A DNA stretch of 64,000 nucleotides from Candidatus Dependentiae bacterium (GCA_040878395.1 JBBDMI010000003.1:62001-126000); one strand, 5' to 3'; positions 15,555 through 24,731 are shown, counted from the stretch's first letter. A program made the numbers and translations. The notes: generated by a model not told the origin, from the letters alone.

Positions 15555-16121
15555 ATGAAAAAAGTGGTGTGGTGCATAGGTCTATTGTGCGCTCAAATTT
15601 GGTCAATGGATGATCAAGAGCAAAAAAAGGGAACTGTTGTAGTAGGTTCAGGTGAGGTTAAGATTGAGGATGGTTTCGATGTGAATAAAGCTTTAGATAT
15701 TTTGCGGTTTTGTCAAAGAGCAAAAGCAACAGACTCTGCGCCCAATGGCTATATTCCCGGAACAGTGGCAACTGTTCTAGAGGCAGCCTATCTTAAAGAG
15801 CCGACATATTTTGAGCAAACGTACAGTGATTTATTCACTAAGGTATTGATATGGGTAGAGCAAAACATATTGCATGAAGAAAGAACGTTTGATGTAGATC
15901 AAGGCTTAAAATTTTTGTCTTTATTGCAAAAAGCAAAAGCAACGGAATCATTTGCCGATAAGTATGTGCCAAAAAGATTATATTGAGTTGATGTTTCAGC
16001 TGTCCTGGAAACTGTTTGGATAAAGGATCAAACTCGTTTTGAACGCGTCTATGGTGGGCTTACCACAAAAATGTTGCAATGGACAGAGCAGAATCTATTG
16101 GATGGAAAGCCAAAAGAATAA
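15555..16121 (+). pseudogene. Secreted two-module protein with an in-frame UGA
   Basis: The gene has an AAGGAG site, a signal peptide (MKKVVWCIGLLCAQIWS) and two copies of a module of about 65 residues. The first begins FDVNKALDILRFCQRAKATD and ends in WVEQNIL; the second begins FDVDQGLKFLSLLQKAKATE and ends in WTEQNLL. A TGA at 15984-15986 cuts the second copy, but the frame stays open to TAA at 16119-16121 and the alignment between modules continues across the stop. UGA is used as a normal stop elsewhere in the window, so this is most simply a nonsense mutation. The 143-residue product may still be made. An 8-bp inverted repeat precedes the RBS. Confidence 0.65.
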
Positions 16122-16406
16122 TACAATAGGCTTTTTTAAAGCAAAAAAAATATTGATCATTGTGTTTTGTATTTAGTTACCTGTATAGTTTTTATTAGTA
16201 ATGTCATTGAAAAATTCGCGGGATTGTCGTCAACATCAAAATTCCATGACTTGAAGGGGAGTGGGGTGAACAATTCGTTTTCATTTAGGGATATTGGCGA
16301 TGTGAATGGAGGTTCTCCCGCGATCTTATCTTTTTTTATGCTGACATTTGTGCTTTTTTTTTCTACGCTAACGTGATTAAGAATCAACGTTCAGGTAGGA
16401 TTTTTT
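16122..16406. other. Intergenic stretch before the P-type ATPase
   Basis: 285 bases. ORFs on both strands overlap each other (70-76 codons); neither has a signal peptide, a good ribosome-binding site or a recognisable motif. The 3' part, with CAGGTAGGA before 16407, serves as the leader of the ATPase gene. I see nothing else. Confidence 0.4.
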
Positions 16407-19103
16407 ATGAATCAAGAATTAGACATTTCATTGAGGGCGCTAGAGCGTCTATGCAAGACCAACATTAAAGATGGTTTATCTGCTGCTGAAGCTCGCAGAC
16501 GACTAGAAACTGATGGCAAAAATCGATTGCCTGATGTAAAGCAAGAAACATGGACCATGGTTTTTTTGCGTCAGTTTCAAAGCCCGCTTATTTATATGTT
16601 ATTAGCTGCTGCGATCATTATTTTTTTTGTAGGTGAAGATAAATTAGATGCATTTATTATTTCAGGCGTACTGCTTTTTAATGCTATTGTAGGCACCATT
16701 CAGGAAGGGCGCACGCGTTCAGTTTTACAAAGTTTAAAACGATTTGTGAAGACCACCTCTATTGTTATACGTGATGGCAAAAGAGTGTTGCTTGATGATG
16801 TTGATATTGTGCCCGGGGATGTTATTTTGTTGCAAGAAGGGCAACGAATTCCGGCAGATGCTTACGTTTTCCAATCGAATGCACTGCAGCTTGATGAAGC
16901 AATTTTAACAGGTGAGTCACGCCCGGTGTATAAATCACCTTATGTAGAGTGTGCGCAGGGCGAGCAACAAGATCCGGCAAATATACTTTATAAAGGGACA
17001 TATGTATTGTCGGGTTCAGGCAAAGCAGTTGTATTTGCAACCGGATCGTATACTGAGGTTGGTAAAATTCATAGCGGCATTGAGGGCCTTGATACTAATA
17101 TGCCACTCAAGCGAGAGATTGATCGGCTTTCATACTGGTTGCTTCTGGTTGTTTTGGGCACGTGTGTTGTACTGTTTACAATTGGACTTTTTGCAGGTCA
17201 ACCATTGCGTGAATTATTAGTAATGTTGACTGCATTGTTTATTTGTGTTGTGCCTGAAGGATTACCGGTTGTCATGACTTTAGTATTGGTGACCGGCGTA
17301 TATCGTATGGCAAAACAAAATGTCTTGGTTAAGCATTTGCAGGCGGTAGAAGGTTTGGGGCGTGCTGATGTTATTGCGGTTGATAAAACAGGAACGCTAA
17401 CGCGTAATGAGCTTTTGGTTAGTAAGGTCCTTACTCATGATGATCGCTATGTTGTTTCGGGTCAGGGATATTATCCTGAGGGTGACATTTTATTAAATAA
17501 TACAAAAGTAGAAAAAGTTCAATTTGATGCCCCATTGTATTCGATGGCGGTCGCTGCAGGATTGCTCAATTCTGCTGAAATCACCTATGATGAATTGCGT
17601 CATACGTTCGATATAAAAGGTGACCCGACTGAGGCTGCAATGTATGTGTTTGCCAAAAAAGCGGGATTTGATCAGCAACTGCATGATGCATATGAAAAAT
17701 TGTATGAAATCCCATTTAGCCCTGAATTGCAGTATCATGCAGGCTTTTTTGAGCATGAGGGCCAAGGGATTATGTATGTTATCGGTGCGCCAGAATTACT
17801 ATTTTCAATTTCTGAGCCGGTGCATAAAAAAGATGATGGCTTTTTACGCGATTTGCTCAAAGATGGATTGCGCGTGGTGGCGGTTGCTTCAAAAGCGTTT
17901 GATATTGATATATTCGCTCCGGACATGGCAGATGATGCACGATTTGATGTTGCATTATCCGTTTTAAAAAATGGGCCGTTAACTTTGCATGGTCTTTTTG
18001 GTATTCAAGATTCTATTCGTCCGGAAGTTCCTGAAATGGTGGAGAAAGCACAAGATGCAGGCTTGCAAGTGATTATGGCGACAGGTGATCATAAGGATAC
18101 TGCATTGTATGTTGCAAAAGAGGTGGGTATTTTCAAACCGGGTAATGATACTTTAACGGGAACTGAGCTGAACAATCTCAGTGATGATGAGATGCTCGCA
18201 CGGCTTGAGCGCACAACGGTTTATGCACGTGTAATGCCGCAAGAAAAAATGCGCTTGATTAAACTGTTTCATAAAGAAAATCGCATTATTGCGATGACCG
18301 GTGATGGCATTAATGATGCGCCGGCATTGGTTGCAGCAGATTTGGGTATTGCCATGGGAGGCATTGGGACTGAAGTTGCAAAGAAAGCAGCAGATATAAT
18401 TTTGCTTGATGATTCATTTGCAACAATAATTCGCGCAATTGAGCAAGGGCGACATATATTTTATACGCTCAAGCGAGTGATTTTATATTTTTTTGCAACT
18501 AATGTGGGTGAGGTATTGATCATCCTTTTTGCTTTGTTGCTTAATGCATTTGGATATGATTTTCCCTTGCCGCTAACTGCGGCGCAGATTTTATGGCTTA
18601 ACTTGGTAACGGACGGTTTTTTGGATATTGCACTTTCTATGGAGCCACAAGAGGAAGGGCTGTTGCGCAAGAAATGGTTACAAGAAAAAGTTCATCTTGT
18701 CGATTGGTATATGGCAGCAAAAATGGTGTTTTATGCAGTGCCTATGGCGATAGGTTCTATATGGATATTTTTTCAATATTATCAAATTGATGTGCGCTTA
18801 GCTCGCACAATGACTTTGATATGTATGGCGATGTTTCAATGGTTTAATGCATGGAATTGTCGATCAGAAAATAGATCATTATTGAGTATCGGTTTTTTGA
18901 CGAATCGATGGCTTATTCTGGCGACCGGTTTTGTCTTGTTCCTGCAATTTTTACTTGTTTATGCACCATTTATGCAATATATTTTCAAAACGGTTCCTTT
19001 AAGTTTAGATCAATGGTTATTGATTTTGGGCATCACAGCGCCCATTGTTTTGTTTGATGAAATGCGCAAAGCGATTGTTCGATATATTTGGCCAGAGGGC
19101 TAA
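16407..19103 (+). CDS. Cation-transporting P-type ATPase (P2, calcium-pump-like)
   Basis: 898 residues, full length. ATP-driven ion pump of the inner membrane. Order: N-terminal cation-ATPase domain, two helices, actuator domain with LDEAILTGES, the helix-4 ion site PEGLP, phosphorylation site DKTGTLT with D326, nucleotide-binding domain, the TGD and MTGDGINDAPAL hinge motifs, then six C-terminal helices with the NLVTDGF signature in helix 6. PEGLP and the overall layout fit SERCA/PMR1-like Ca2+ pumps or related Na+/K+-type pumps; the exact ion cannot be read safely. It stands alone: promoter-like sequence follows its stop, before ompH. Confidence 0.93.
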   Translation: MNQELDISLRALERLCKTNIKDGLSAAEARRRLETDGKNRLPDVKQETWTMVFLRQFQSPLIYMLLAAAIIIFFVGEDKLDAFIISGVLLFNAIVGTIQEGRTRSVLQSLKRFVKTTSIVIRDGKRVLLDDVDIVPGDVILLQEGQRIPADAYVFQSNALQLDEAILTGESRPVYKSPYVECAQGEQQDPANILYKGTYVLSGSGKAVVFATGSYTEVGKIHSGIEGLDTNMPLKREIDRLSYWLLLVVLGTCVVLFTIGLFAGQPLRELLVMLTALFICVVPEGLPVVMTLVLVTGVYRMAKQNVLVKHLQAVEGLGRADVIAVDKTGTLTRNELLVSKVLTHDDRYVVSGQGYYPEGDILLNNTKVEKVQFDAPLYSMAVAAGLLNSAEITYDELRHTFDIKGDPTEAAMYVFAKKAGFDQQLHDAYEKLYEIPFSPELQYHAGFFEHEGQGIMYVIGAPELLFSISEPVHKKDDGFLRDLLKDGLRVVAVASKAFDIDIFAPDMADDARFDVALSVLKNGPLTLHGLFGIQDSIRPEVPEMVEKAQDAGLQVIMATGDHKDTALYVAKEVGIFKPGNDTLTGTELNNLSDDEMLARLERTTVYARVMPQEKMRLIKLFHKENRIIAMTGDGINDAPALVAADLGIAMGGIGTEVAKKAADIILLDDSFATIIRAIEQGRHIFYTLKRVILYFFATNVGEVLIILFALLLNAFGYDFPLPLTAAQILWLNLVTDGFLDIALSMEPQEEGLLRKKWLQEKVHLVDWYMAAKMVFYAVPMAIGSIWIFFQYYQIDVRLARTMTLICMAMFQWFNAWNCRSENRSLLSIGFLTNRWLILATGFVLFLQFLLVYAPFMQYIFKTVPLSLDQWLLILGITAPIVLFDEMRKAIVRYIWPEG

Positions 19104-19203
19104 AGCATGGCTGGAAGGCTGTTGACTAATTTTGCAAAAAAGTTAAAGTTAAAAAAGTTAACCTAATATGTTTATACTACATTATTTTAAGAAGGATATG
19201 TAT

Positions 19204-19827
19204 ATGAAAAAGAAAATGTTATTTACCTGTGTTTTGTTGAGTTCAGTCGGTCTTGCATTTGCTAAGGATGATAAAGCAGTTACTAAAGCCGATGCAAAGA
19301 CAATGCCTGCAAAGAAGACAGAGCTTGATCCATCAAATGTGCTTTATGTTGATATGCAACAAGCAATGTTGCAATCAAAACAAGGTGCTGAAGCACAAAA
19401 AATAGTAGAAGCAGAAGAAAAGAAATATGCTGAACTTGCACAAAAAGAACAGCAAAAAATGATGAAGTTAAAGGCTGATACAGATGCTAAAGCTTCTATG
19501 ATGACTGCTGACGCACGTCGTAAAAAAGAAAAAGAACTTGCAGATATGCAACGGGATTTCCAAAACAACATGCAAGACTGGAAATATGAATTGCAATATA
19601 CTATGCAACGCGAAACTGATGCAATGGTAAAAGATATTGAGCAAGCAGCAATTAGTTTAGCTAAAAACAACGATAAAGCTGCTGTGATTGATGCAACAAC
19701 CGGTCGTGCACTTTATTTGCGTGATGATGTAAATAGCACTAATCAGTTGGTAAATGTACTTGATGAGCAATATACATTGAAACTAGCTCAACAAAAAAAT
19801 GATAAAAAAGCGGCAATAACTGCGTAA
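19204..19827 (+). CDS. OmpH/Skp-family periplasmic chaperone
   Basis: 207 residues from the chosen ATG at 19204 (AGAAGGA upstream, signal peptide MKKKMLFTCVLLSSVGLAFA). An earlier ATG at 19168 would spoil the signal peptide. The mature protein has a short beta strand (VLYVDMQQAM) and a long charged coiled coil rich in K, A, E and Q at about 60-150, then the closing strand region AAVIDATTGRALYL. Skp holds unfolded outer-membrane proteins in the periplasm; its presence supports a diderm envelope. A strong terminator follows at 19861-19897. Confidence 0.85.
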   Translation: MKKKMLFTCVLLSSVGLAFAKDDKAVTKADAKTMPAKKTELDPSNVLYVDMQQAMLQSKQGAEAQKIVEAEEKKYAELAQKEQQKMMKLKADTDAKASMMTADARRKKEKELADMQRDFQNNMQDWKYELQYTMQRETDAMVKDIEQAAISLAKNNDKAAVIDATTGRALYLRDDVNSTNQLVNVLDEQYTLKLAQQKNDKKAAITA

Positions 19828-19860
19828 GTTTTTTTAAGTCGTATTGATTAAAAGATATAT

Positions 19861-19897
19861 AAGCCGAAGAGATATCCTATTTCTTCGGCTTATTTTA
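19861..19897 (+). terminator. Intrinsic terminator after the OmpH-like gene
   Basis: AAGCCGAAGA (19861-19870) pairs with TCTTCGGCTT (19882-19891), followed by a short T-rich tract. Confidence 0.85.
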
Positions 19898-19914
19898 GTA
19901 ATAAGGAGCTGTTG

Positions 19915-20835
19915 ATGAAGCAAATTATTATTGCATCAGAACATCAGGTGCAGTTAGCCGAGCAGATTGCACAAAAAATGAATGTTCCTTTAATCATGTC
20001 TAAAACAGTTCGTTTTGCTGATTCTGAAATGCGCATTGATTTTGTAGTAGATAATGATTTAATTCTTGAGGCGCATGCGATTGTTGTACATTCAACCGGC
20101 CGTCCGGTGCATGATAATTTAATGTGGTTATTGTTAACCTGTTATCAATTAAAGCAAAAAGGTGTAAAAACGATAACTGCAGTTATTCCCTATTTTGGTT
20201 ATGGCAGGCAGGATAAAAATTCGGATGGAACTGTTGGTGCAGTACAGATGATAGCGCGTATGCTTGAGGTTGCGGGTATTGATCAGATTGTAACCGTTGA
20301 GTTGCATGTTCCTGAGGTTATTAAGTACTTTTCTATTCCGGTACATAATATTAAGTTAGATAATTTTATAGCCCATTTTTTAAAGCATTATTGCATAAAA
20401 AAAGATTGTACCTTTATTGCACCGGACAAAGGTGCAGATGATCGTGTTGTTGCGATTGCAAATCAATTGGATGCGCCGGTTATGCATTTTGCAAAAGAGC
20501 GTTATGCTGTCAATCAAACCCGCATTATTTCATCGCAAGGTACATGTAAAACAGATAAATCAATCATAATTGATGATATTATTGATACCGGTTCAACTAT
20601 TGTTCATGTTGCGCAGGAATTGTACCAAAAAAACAGATCATGTAATATTGCAGCATTTGCAGTTCATCCTGTTTTGAGTGCAAACGCATCAGATTATTTG
20701 CAACAGTCGGTTCTTTCTAAAGTTTGGGTAACTAATTCAATTCAATTGGCCATTGATCAACAGTTTAAAAAACTTGAGGTTGTTGATATAAGTGATGAAA
20801 TTGTTGCATGTTTGGACAATATTAGTATTCAATAG
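19915..20835 (+). CDS. prs: Ribose-phosphate pyrophosphokinase
   Basis: Makes PRPP from ribose 5-phosphate and ATP for nucleotide synthesis and salvage. 306 residues; start ATG at 19915 with AAGGAG six bases before it, not the TTG at 19912. Visible motifs: FADSEMRIDF, the catalytic PYFGYGRQDK (92-101), APDKGADDR (169-177) and the PRPP loop IIDDIIDTGSTI (218-229). The residue after RQDK is N, and the flexible-loop region is shorter than in E. coli; the protein belongs to the more diverged Prs group. A 38-codon ORF overlaps its stop. Confidence 0.92.
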   Translation: MKQIIIASEHQVQLAEQIAQKMNVPLIMSKTVRFADSEMRIDFVVDNDLILEAHAIVVHSTGRPVHDNLMWLLLTCYQLKQKGVKTITAVIPYFGYGRQDKNSDGTVGAVQMIARMLEVAGIDQIVTVELHVPEVIKYFSIPVHNIKLDNFIAHFLKHYCIKKDCTFIAPDKGADDRVVAIANQLDAPVMHFAKERYAVNQTRIISSQGTCKTDKSIIIDDIIDTGSTIVHVAQELYQKNRSCNIAAFAVHPVLSANASDYLQQSVLSKVWVTNSIQLAIDQQFKKLEVVDISDEIVACLDNISIQ

Positions 20836-20951
20836 TGCAAGTTTTTGCAGTTCAAGAAATAGTTAAAAGATTTGTGCCTGAAAAACGTGAGAAGGCTTTT
20901 GCTCTACTTGCTATGGGCACAAGTGAATCTGAATTGCTAAAAATTGTGTGA
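20835..20951 (+). CDS. 38-residue ORF translationally coupled to prs
   Basis: The GTG start at 20835 shares one base with the prs stop (TAGTG). The peptide begins MQVFAVQEIVKRFVPEKREK and ends in ELLKIV; it is amphipathic and well composed for a folded mini-protein, and a terminator follows eight bases after its stop. No family is recognised. The overlap suggests re-initiation after prs. It could also be a chance frame. Confidence 0.4.
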   Translation: MQVFAVQEIVKRFVPEKREKAFALLAMGTSESELLKIV

Positions 20952-20958
20952 AATTATT

Positions 20959-21001
20959 GAGAGATCAAAAAGGTGTACATGGAATTCCTTTTTGATCTCT
21001 C
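20959..21001. terminator. Perfect 15-bp hairpin between convergent genes
   Basis: GAGAGATCAAAAAGG (20959-20973) and CCTTTTTGATCTCTC (20987-21001) pair without mismatch around a 13-base loop. There is no clean U-tract, but the position between prs and the convergent gene at 21057 fits transcription termination. Confidence 0.7.
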
Positions 21002-21056
21002 ATGGTTTTTGGCTCATTTCGGCATGATATCTTGGAAAATAATCTGTTATTGCTTG

Positions 21057-22463
21057 TTATTGTTCTGTTATCAGTTCGCCTCCGCTTTGCTCTATAGCAG
21101 TTCTAATGTGATCTATTTGTGTTGAGTCTAATGCTGTTCCTTTTAGATGTAATTCTAGACTTTCTGGTCTTATTCCGAAATCAAGCTCTTCAGGGATATG
21201 TTCTATTGGATTATTTGAGAGGTCTATGTGCCATATGTCAGGAAATGCCTCTTGGCCAAATGAAGGGAGTGTTGTTATAAGATTATTACTGAGAGCCAGG
21301 GAGTTGAGCTCATTCCCTATTATGTTGTCAAAAGAGCTTATTTTGTTATGTGCCAGATCAAGCCAATTTATATTATTAAGGTTTGCCGGTATGGTTGAGA
21401 TATTGTTGTGTGTGGCATAAAGATCTTCAAGATTTTCTGAGGCTAAAAAATCGGGCAATTGTGTAAGAGCATTGTAGCTGATATCAAGTTCTACAGGATT
21501 TAATGACATTATATTTTTCGGGATTGATCGTAAACGATTGTGCGAAAGATTAATTGCGAGTTCTTGAGAGATGTCAGGCGGGTCAGGAAGTCCATCTAAG
21601 CTTGTAAGGAACAATCTTGATAAATTTAAAGTTGTTACCTCTTTTTCGTCTAGGCCTATTTCAGATATAGATCCCGGTTGGAATTTAATGAAATGTTCAG
21701 GTAGCTCACGGATCGAGAGCTCAAAGTAAATATTTTTCCATTCTTCAGGCATTTCTTGATATGTTAAAAAATATTGTTTTGCGATGTAAGGCATGTAGTT
21801 TCGTATAATATTAGGTGCAAGAAATTTATTCAAGAAGGCTATAATTTCATTATGATCTTCTGGGATATGTACTTGAGTAAATAGATATTTTATTAAAGCA
21901 TTTTTTATTGTATCGCTTGCTTGAAAAAAATCAGTAGCATTCAGAAGGATAAAGATATTAGGATTTCGTTTGATATCACGTTTGGACATTTTTAAAGCTG
22001 CAAAATAAATTTGGCCTTTATGCCAATAATAAGGGGCAACTTGCTTGCTTAATATGTTTTTAATTTCGTTATCGATTTCTTCAGGTCGCTGCTCAGCTAC
22101 TGTCATTATATTAATTATATCTTTGAGTGCTTGCGTATCAAAAAATGAAAACTGATACACTTTTGCAGTTGGATCAATACCTTGCTCCTGATCAAAGGCA
22201 ATCAATTCATTAAGTGTTTGAGATTGATTTTGAGCGGTTTCCATTTCAATTGGGAGCAATTCATGACTATCAGATTCGACTGAAGATTGTATATGAATTA
22301 TTTTGCCGGTTTCTCTTTTTTTTCTTTCATCTTGTTTATTTTGTTCGGTTCGAGATCGTTTGCCTAATGTTGATACGTCCGGCATTATTTCATCAGGATT
22401 ATATGCTGCGGGTAGGACGACGTTGGCGCATAATAATAAAGTTAAATAATGTCGCTTTTTCAT
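21057..22463 (-). CDS. Secreted protein with Skp1/POZ-like domain and leucine-rich repeats
   Basis: 468 residues, signal peptide ending near VVLPAAY. A basic stretch follows (LGKRSRTEQNKQDERKKRE, nuclear-localisation-like). Residues about 54-210 look like Skp1: IHIQSSVESDSHELLPIEME, a TLNELI helix, then LLNATDFFQASDTIKNALIK, which parallels the Skp1 segment before its C-terminal helices. Residues about 270-440 hold some seven leucine-rich repeats (for example LDISYNALTQLPDFL and LALSNNLITTLPSF). In eukaryotes Skp1-type domains and LRRs are parts of SCF ubiquitin ligases. The combination in one secreted bacterial protein suggests interference with host ubiquitination; this is inference. The LRR call is firm, the Skp1-like call moderate. 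Confidence 0.8.
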   Translation of the reverse strand: MKKRHYLTLLLCANVVLPAAYNPDEIMPDVSTLGKRSRTEQNKQDERKKRETGKIIHIQSSVESDSHELLPIEMETAQNQSQTLNELIAFDQEQGIDPTAKVYQFSFFDTQALKDIINIMTVAEQRPEEIDNEIKNILSKQVAPYYWHKGQIYFAALKMSKRDIKRNPNIFILLNATDFFQASDTIKNALIKYLFTQVHIPEDHNEIIAFLNKFLAPNIIRNYMPYIAKQYFLTYQEMPEEWKNIYFELSIRELPEHFIKFQPGSISEIGLDEKEVTTLNLSRLFLTSLDGLPDPPDISQELAINLSHNRLRSIPKNIMSLNPVELDISYNALTQLPDFLASENLEDLYATHNNISTIPANLNNINWLDLAHNKISSFDNIIGNELNSLALSNNLITTLPSFGQEAFPDIWHIDLSNNPIEHIPEELDFGIRPESLELHLKGTALDSTQIDHIRTAIEQSGGELITEQ

Positions 22464-22465
22464 TG

Positions 22466-23584
22466 TTAGCTTTCCTGTTTAAATAGTTTTTCGTATTGTT
22501 CATAACCTTCTTTTGCAAGATCTTTAGCCGGTACAAAACGCAAGGCTGCAGAGTTCATACAGTAACGCAGGCCGCCTTTATCTTTAGGGCCATCATTAAA
22601 AACGTGCCCTATGTGAGAATCGGCATGTTTGCTGCGAATTTCGGTACGTTTGAAAAATAAAAAATTGTCTTCTTTTTCAACAATGTTTTCCGGTGCTAGC
22701 GGCTGCCAAAAAGTTGGCCATCCAGTTCCGGATTTATATTTATGTATTGAACTGAACAATGGTTCTCCTGAGACTATGTCTACATAAATACCTGGCTCAG
22801 TATTGTCCCAGTAGGCATTATCAAATGGTTTTTCCGTGCCATTTTCTTGGGTAACTTTGTATTGCATTGGTGTTAACGTTTTGCGTAGCTGTGCATCGGA
22901 TGGCTTGATAAAGCTTTGCCAATCTTGTTTGTTCATGTTGTTATATGGGCGCACTGGAACTTTATAGTGCTGTTCGTTGCCCCATGTTTGTTTTAGATAC
23001 TTATCGCGTCCTGATCGTAGGCGAAAAAAAGCATATTTAATGGGATGCTTTTTATAATAATCTTGATGATATTCTTCGGCTGGATAAAATGTAGATGCGG
23101 ATAAAACTTCGGTTACAATAGGCTTTTTGAATATTCCTGTTTGTGCAAGTTGATGCTTTGACTGTTCAGCTTCACTTTTTTGTTGTTCATTGTGATAAAA
23201 AATAGCTGAACGGTATTGCGGTCCACGGTCGCCAAATTGTCCGTCGGCATCGGTTGGGTTGATTTGGCGCCAAAATATTTCAAGTAAATCATGGTATGAA
23301 ATTTTTTTAGGGTCGTAGGTAATTTGTACCACTTCGATGTAACCTTTTTGTGCGTAGTCTTGATAGTTTGGGTTATCTCCTATCCCGCCCATATATCCTG
23401 AAACAACTTTTATTATACCATCAGCTTTTTCATATGGTGACTCCATGCACCAAAAACAGCCTCCGGCAAATGTGGCAACAGTAGGAGTATGAAGGTTATT
23501 TTTGTTGTCACGAACTGGCGCTTTGGCAATAAGCATTGCTCCTCCCAGGGAAAATATAATAAAAATCAAAAATTTGTTTCCCAT
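22466..23584 (-). CDS. msrAB: Secreted methionine sulfoxide reductase MsrA-MsrB fusion
   Basis: 372 residues. A signal sequence ([20 protein letters not shown]) is followed by MsrA with the catalytic GGCFWC motif (C43, C46), then a linker, then MsrB with [23 protein letters not shown] and catalytic [11 protein letters not shown]. The MsrB zinc-binding CxxC pairs are absent, so it is the metal-free type. MsrA and MsrB repair the S and R forms of oxidised methionine; an exported fusion would protect envelope proteins from oxidants made by a host phagocyte. It ends two bases before the LRR gene's start and probably shares its transcript. Confidence 0.95.
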   Translation of the reverse strand: MGNKFLIFIIFSLGGAMLIAKAPVRDNKNNLHTPTVATFAGGCFWCMESPYEKADGIIKVVSGYMGGIGDNPNYQDYAQKGYIEVVQITYDPKKISYHDLLEIFWRQINPTDADGQFGDRGPQYRSAIFYHNEQQKSEAEQSKHQLAQTGIFKKPIVTEVLSASTFYPAEEYHQDYYKKHPIKYAFFRLRSGRDKYLKQTWGNEQHYKVPVRPYNNMNKQDWQSFIKPSDAQLRKTLTPMQYKVTQENGTEKPFDNAYWDNTEPGIYVDIVSGEPLFSSIHKYKSGTGWPTFWQPLAPENIVEKEDNFLFFKRTEIRSKHADSHIGHVFNDGPKDKGGLRYCMNSAALRFVPAKDLAKEGYEQYEKLFKQES

Positions 23585-23672
23585 TGTAATTCCTTTTTTT
23601 TTAAGTATAATCGATAGAATAAGTTAATATCAATAAAAACCTTGTCTATTTGTAATTTTTATGGAGCAGCCT

Positions 23673-24146
23673 ATGAAAAACATTTGTATTCTTGTCATAT
23701 TATCTTTTTCTGCCTGTCTTAGTGCTCAGTCTGTGTATGAGATCAATAATCTTTTGCAAAAGCATGAGTATAAAAAAGAAGGGGTTGTCGAGCATTTAGG
23801 AACGCATATTATTGCAGAATTTATGGGATGCTCGTTTGATACTTTAGATAATCATGATGTACTTGCAGATTTATTGCGCAATGCAGCGCAAAATGCACGT
23901 GCGACGGTATTGAATGTTTCAACTCACAAATTTGAACCGTATGGCATGTCAGGGTTGGTATTGTTACAAGAATCACATATTTCTATTCATACTTGGCCGG
24001 AATTTGGTTATGCTGCAATTGATATTTATACATGTGGTGAGCATGTCAGTTCTCAAGCTGCTATTGATACCTTGGCCGCATTTTTTAAGCCTGAACATGT
24101 CCGTCAGATCGAAATCAAGCGTGGTTTTGATAAACTGATGAGTTAA
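23673..24146 (+). CDS. speH: S-adenosylmethionine decarboxylase proenzyme with N-terminal signal sequence
   Basis: 157 residues from the ATG at 23673 (GGAG at 23663-23666). Residues 1-20 form a clear signal peptide (MKNICILVILSFSACLSAQS). The rest is a prokaryotic AdoMetDC: HLGTHIIAEFMGC, then ESHISIHTWPE with the self-cleavage site E100-S101 that makes the pyruvoyl group, H106, and C121 in YTCGEH. The enzyme makes decarboxylated SAM for spermidine synthesis, normally in the cytosol. An exported form is unexpected. Either the N-terminus is a membrane tether or the enzyme acts outside the cytosol. pth follows after 17 bases. Confidence 0.9.
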   Translation: MKNICILVILSFSACLSAQSVYEINNLLQKHEYKKEGVVEHLGTHIIAEFMGCSFDTLDNHDVLADLLRNAAQNARATVLNVSTHKFEPYGMSGLVLLQESHISIHTWPEFGYAAIDIYTCGEHVSSQAAIDTLAAFFKPEHVRQIEIKRGFDKLMS

Positions 24147-24163
24147 ATAATAAAAAGAAGATC

Positions 24164-24685
24164 ATGGAGCAAGAAAAAAATATAAAAGCAATTATCGGTT
24201 TGGGAAATCCCGGATCGAAATTCAAAAAACATCGACATAATATTGGATTTTTGGTTGTTGATGAGTTTGCCCGTCGGCATCATGCTGATTGGCAAAGTAA
24301 GGGTTTATTTGATCTTGCTGAGTTACAACATGATGGTAAAAAATTGTTGTTACTCAAGCCGCAGACATTTATGAATGATTCGGGCAAAGTTATTCCTTGG
24401 TTACAAAAAAAGGGAATTGAACCTGAAAACATCATGGTTATCCATGATGAGTTAGAAAAACCGTTTGGTCATACATCAATTAAATTTGGTGGCTCTGCTC
24501 GTGGCCATAATGGATTGCGCTCTATCATTGCTCATACAGGCAAAGACTTTTATCGTTTGCGTTTTGGTATTGGGCGTCCTGAACGTAAAGAAGATGTTGG
24601 CGATTTGGTTTTGAGTAACTTTTCTGAACCACAGCAAGAACTTGACCGGTTGATTGACCAGGCTGTTGATATGCTTGAAGATTAA
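24164..24685 (+). CDS. pth: Peptidyl-tRNA hydrolase
   Basis: Recycles peptidyl-tRNAs that drop off ribosomes. 173 residues, a little shorter than E. coli Pth (194). Motifs: IIGLGNPGSKFKKHRHNIGF with the catalytic histidine, LLKPQTFMNDSG, VIHDELEKPFG and the GHNGLRSI segment with GTGKDFYRLR replaced here by HTGKDFYRLR. It follows the AdoMetDC gene closely and ends at a strong bidirectional terminator. Confidence 0.96.
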   Translation: MEQEKNIKAIIGLGNPGSKFKKHRHNIGFLVVDEFARRHHADWQSKGLFDLAELQHDGKKLLLLKPQTFMNDSGKVIPWLQKKGIEPENIMVIHDELEKPFGHTSIKFGGSARGHNGLRSIIAHTGKDFYRLRFGIGRPERKEDVGDLVLSNFSEPQQELDRLIDQAVDMLED

Positions 24686-24691
24686 AAAATT

Positions 24692-24731
24692 AAAAAAAGA
24701 GAGCTCTTTATATAAAAAGCTCTCTTTTTTT
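24692..24731. terminator. Bidirectional intrinsic terminator
   Basis: AAAAAAAGAGAGCT (24692-24705) pairs with AGCTCTCTTTTTTT (24718-24731). It serves pth (+) and the convergent gene at 24755 (-). Confidence 0.9.

Noticed and set aside
15984-15986. UGA as a sense codon
   Set aside because: Other genes here, such as pilB and the gene ending at 8027, end at UGA where homology or context also ends, so recoding is not needed.
16157-16387. Overlapping 76-codon (-) and 69-codon (+) ORFs before the P-type ATPase
   Set aside because: They oppose each other in the same stretch, and neither has a ribosome-binding site or motif.
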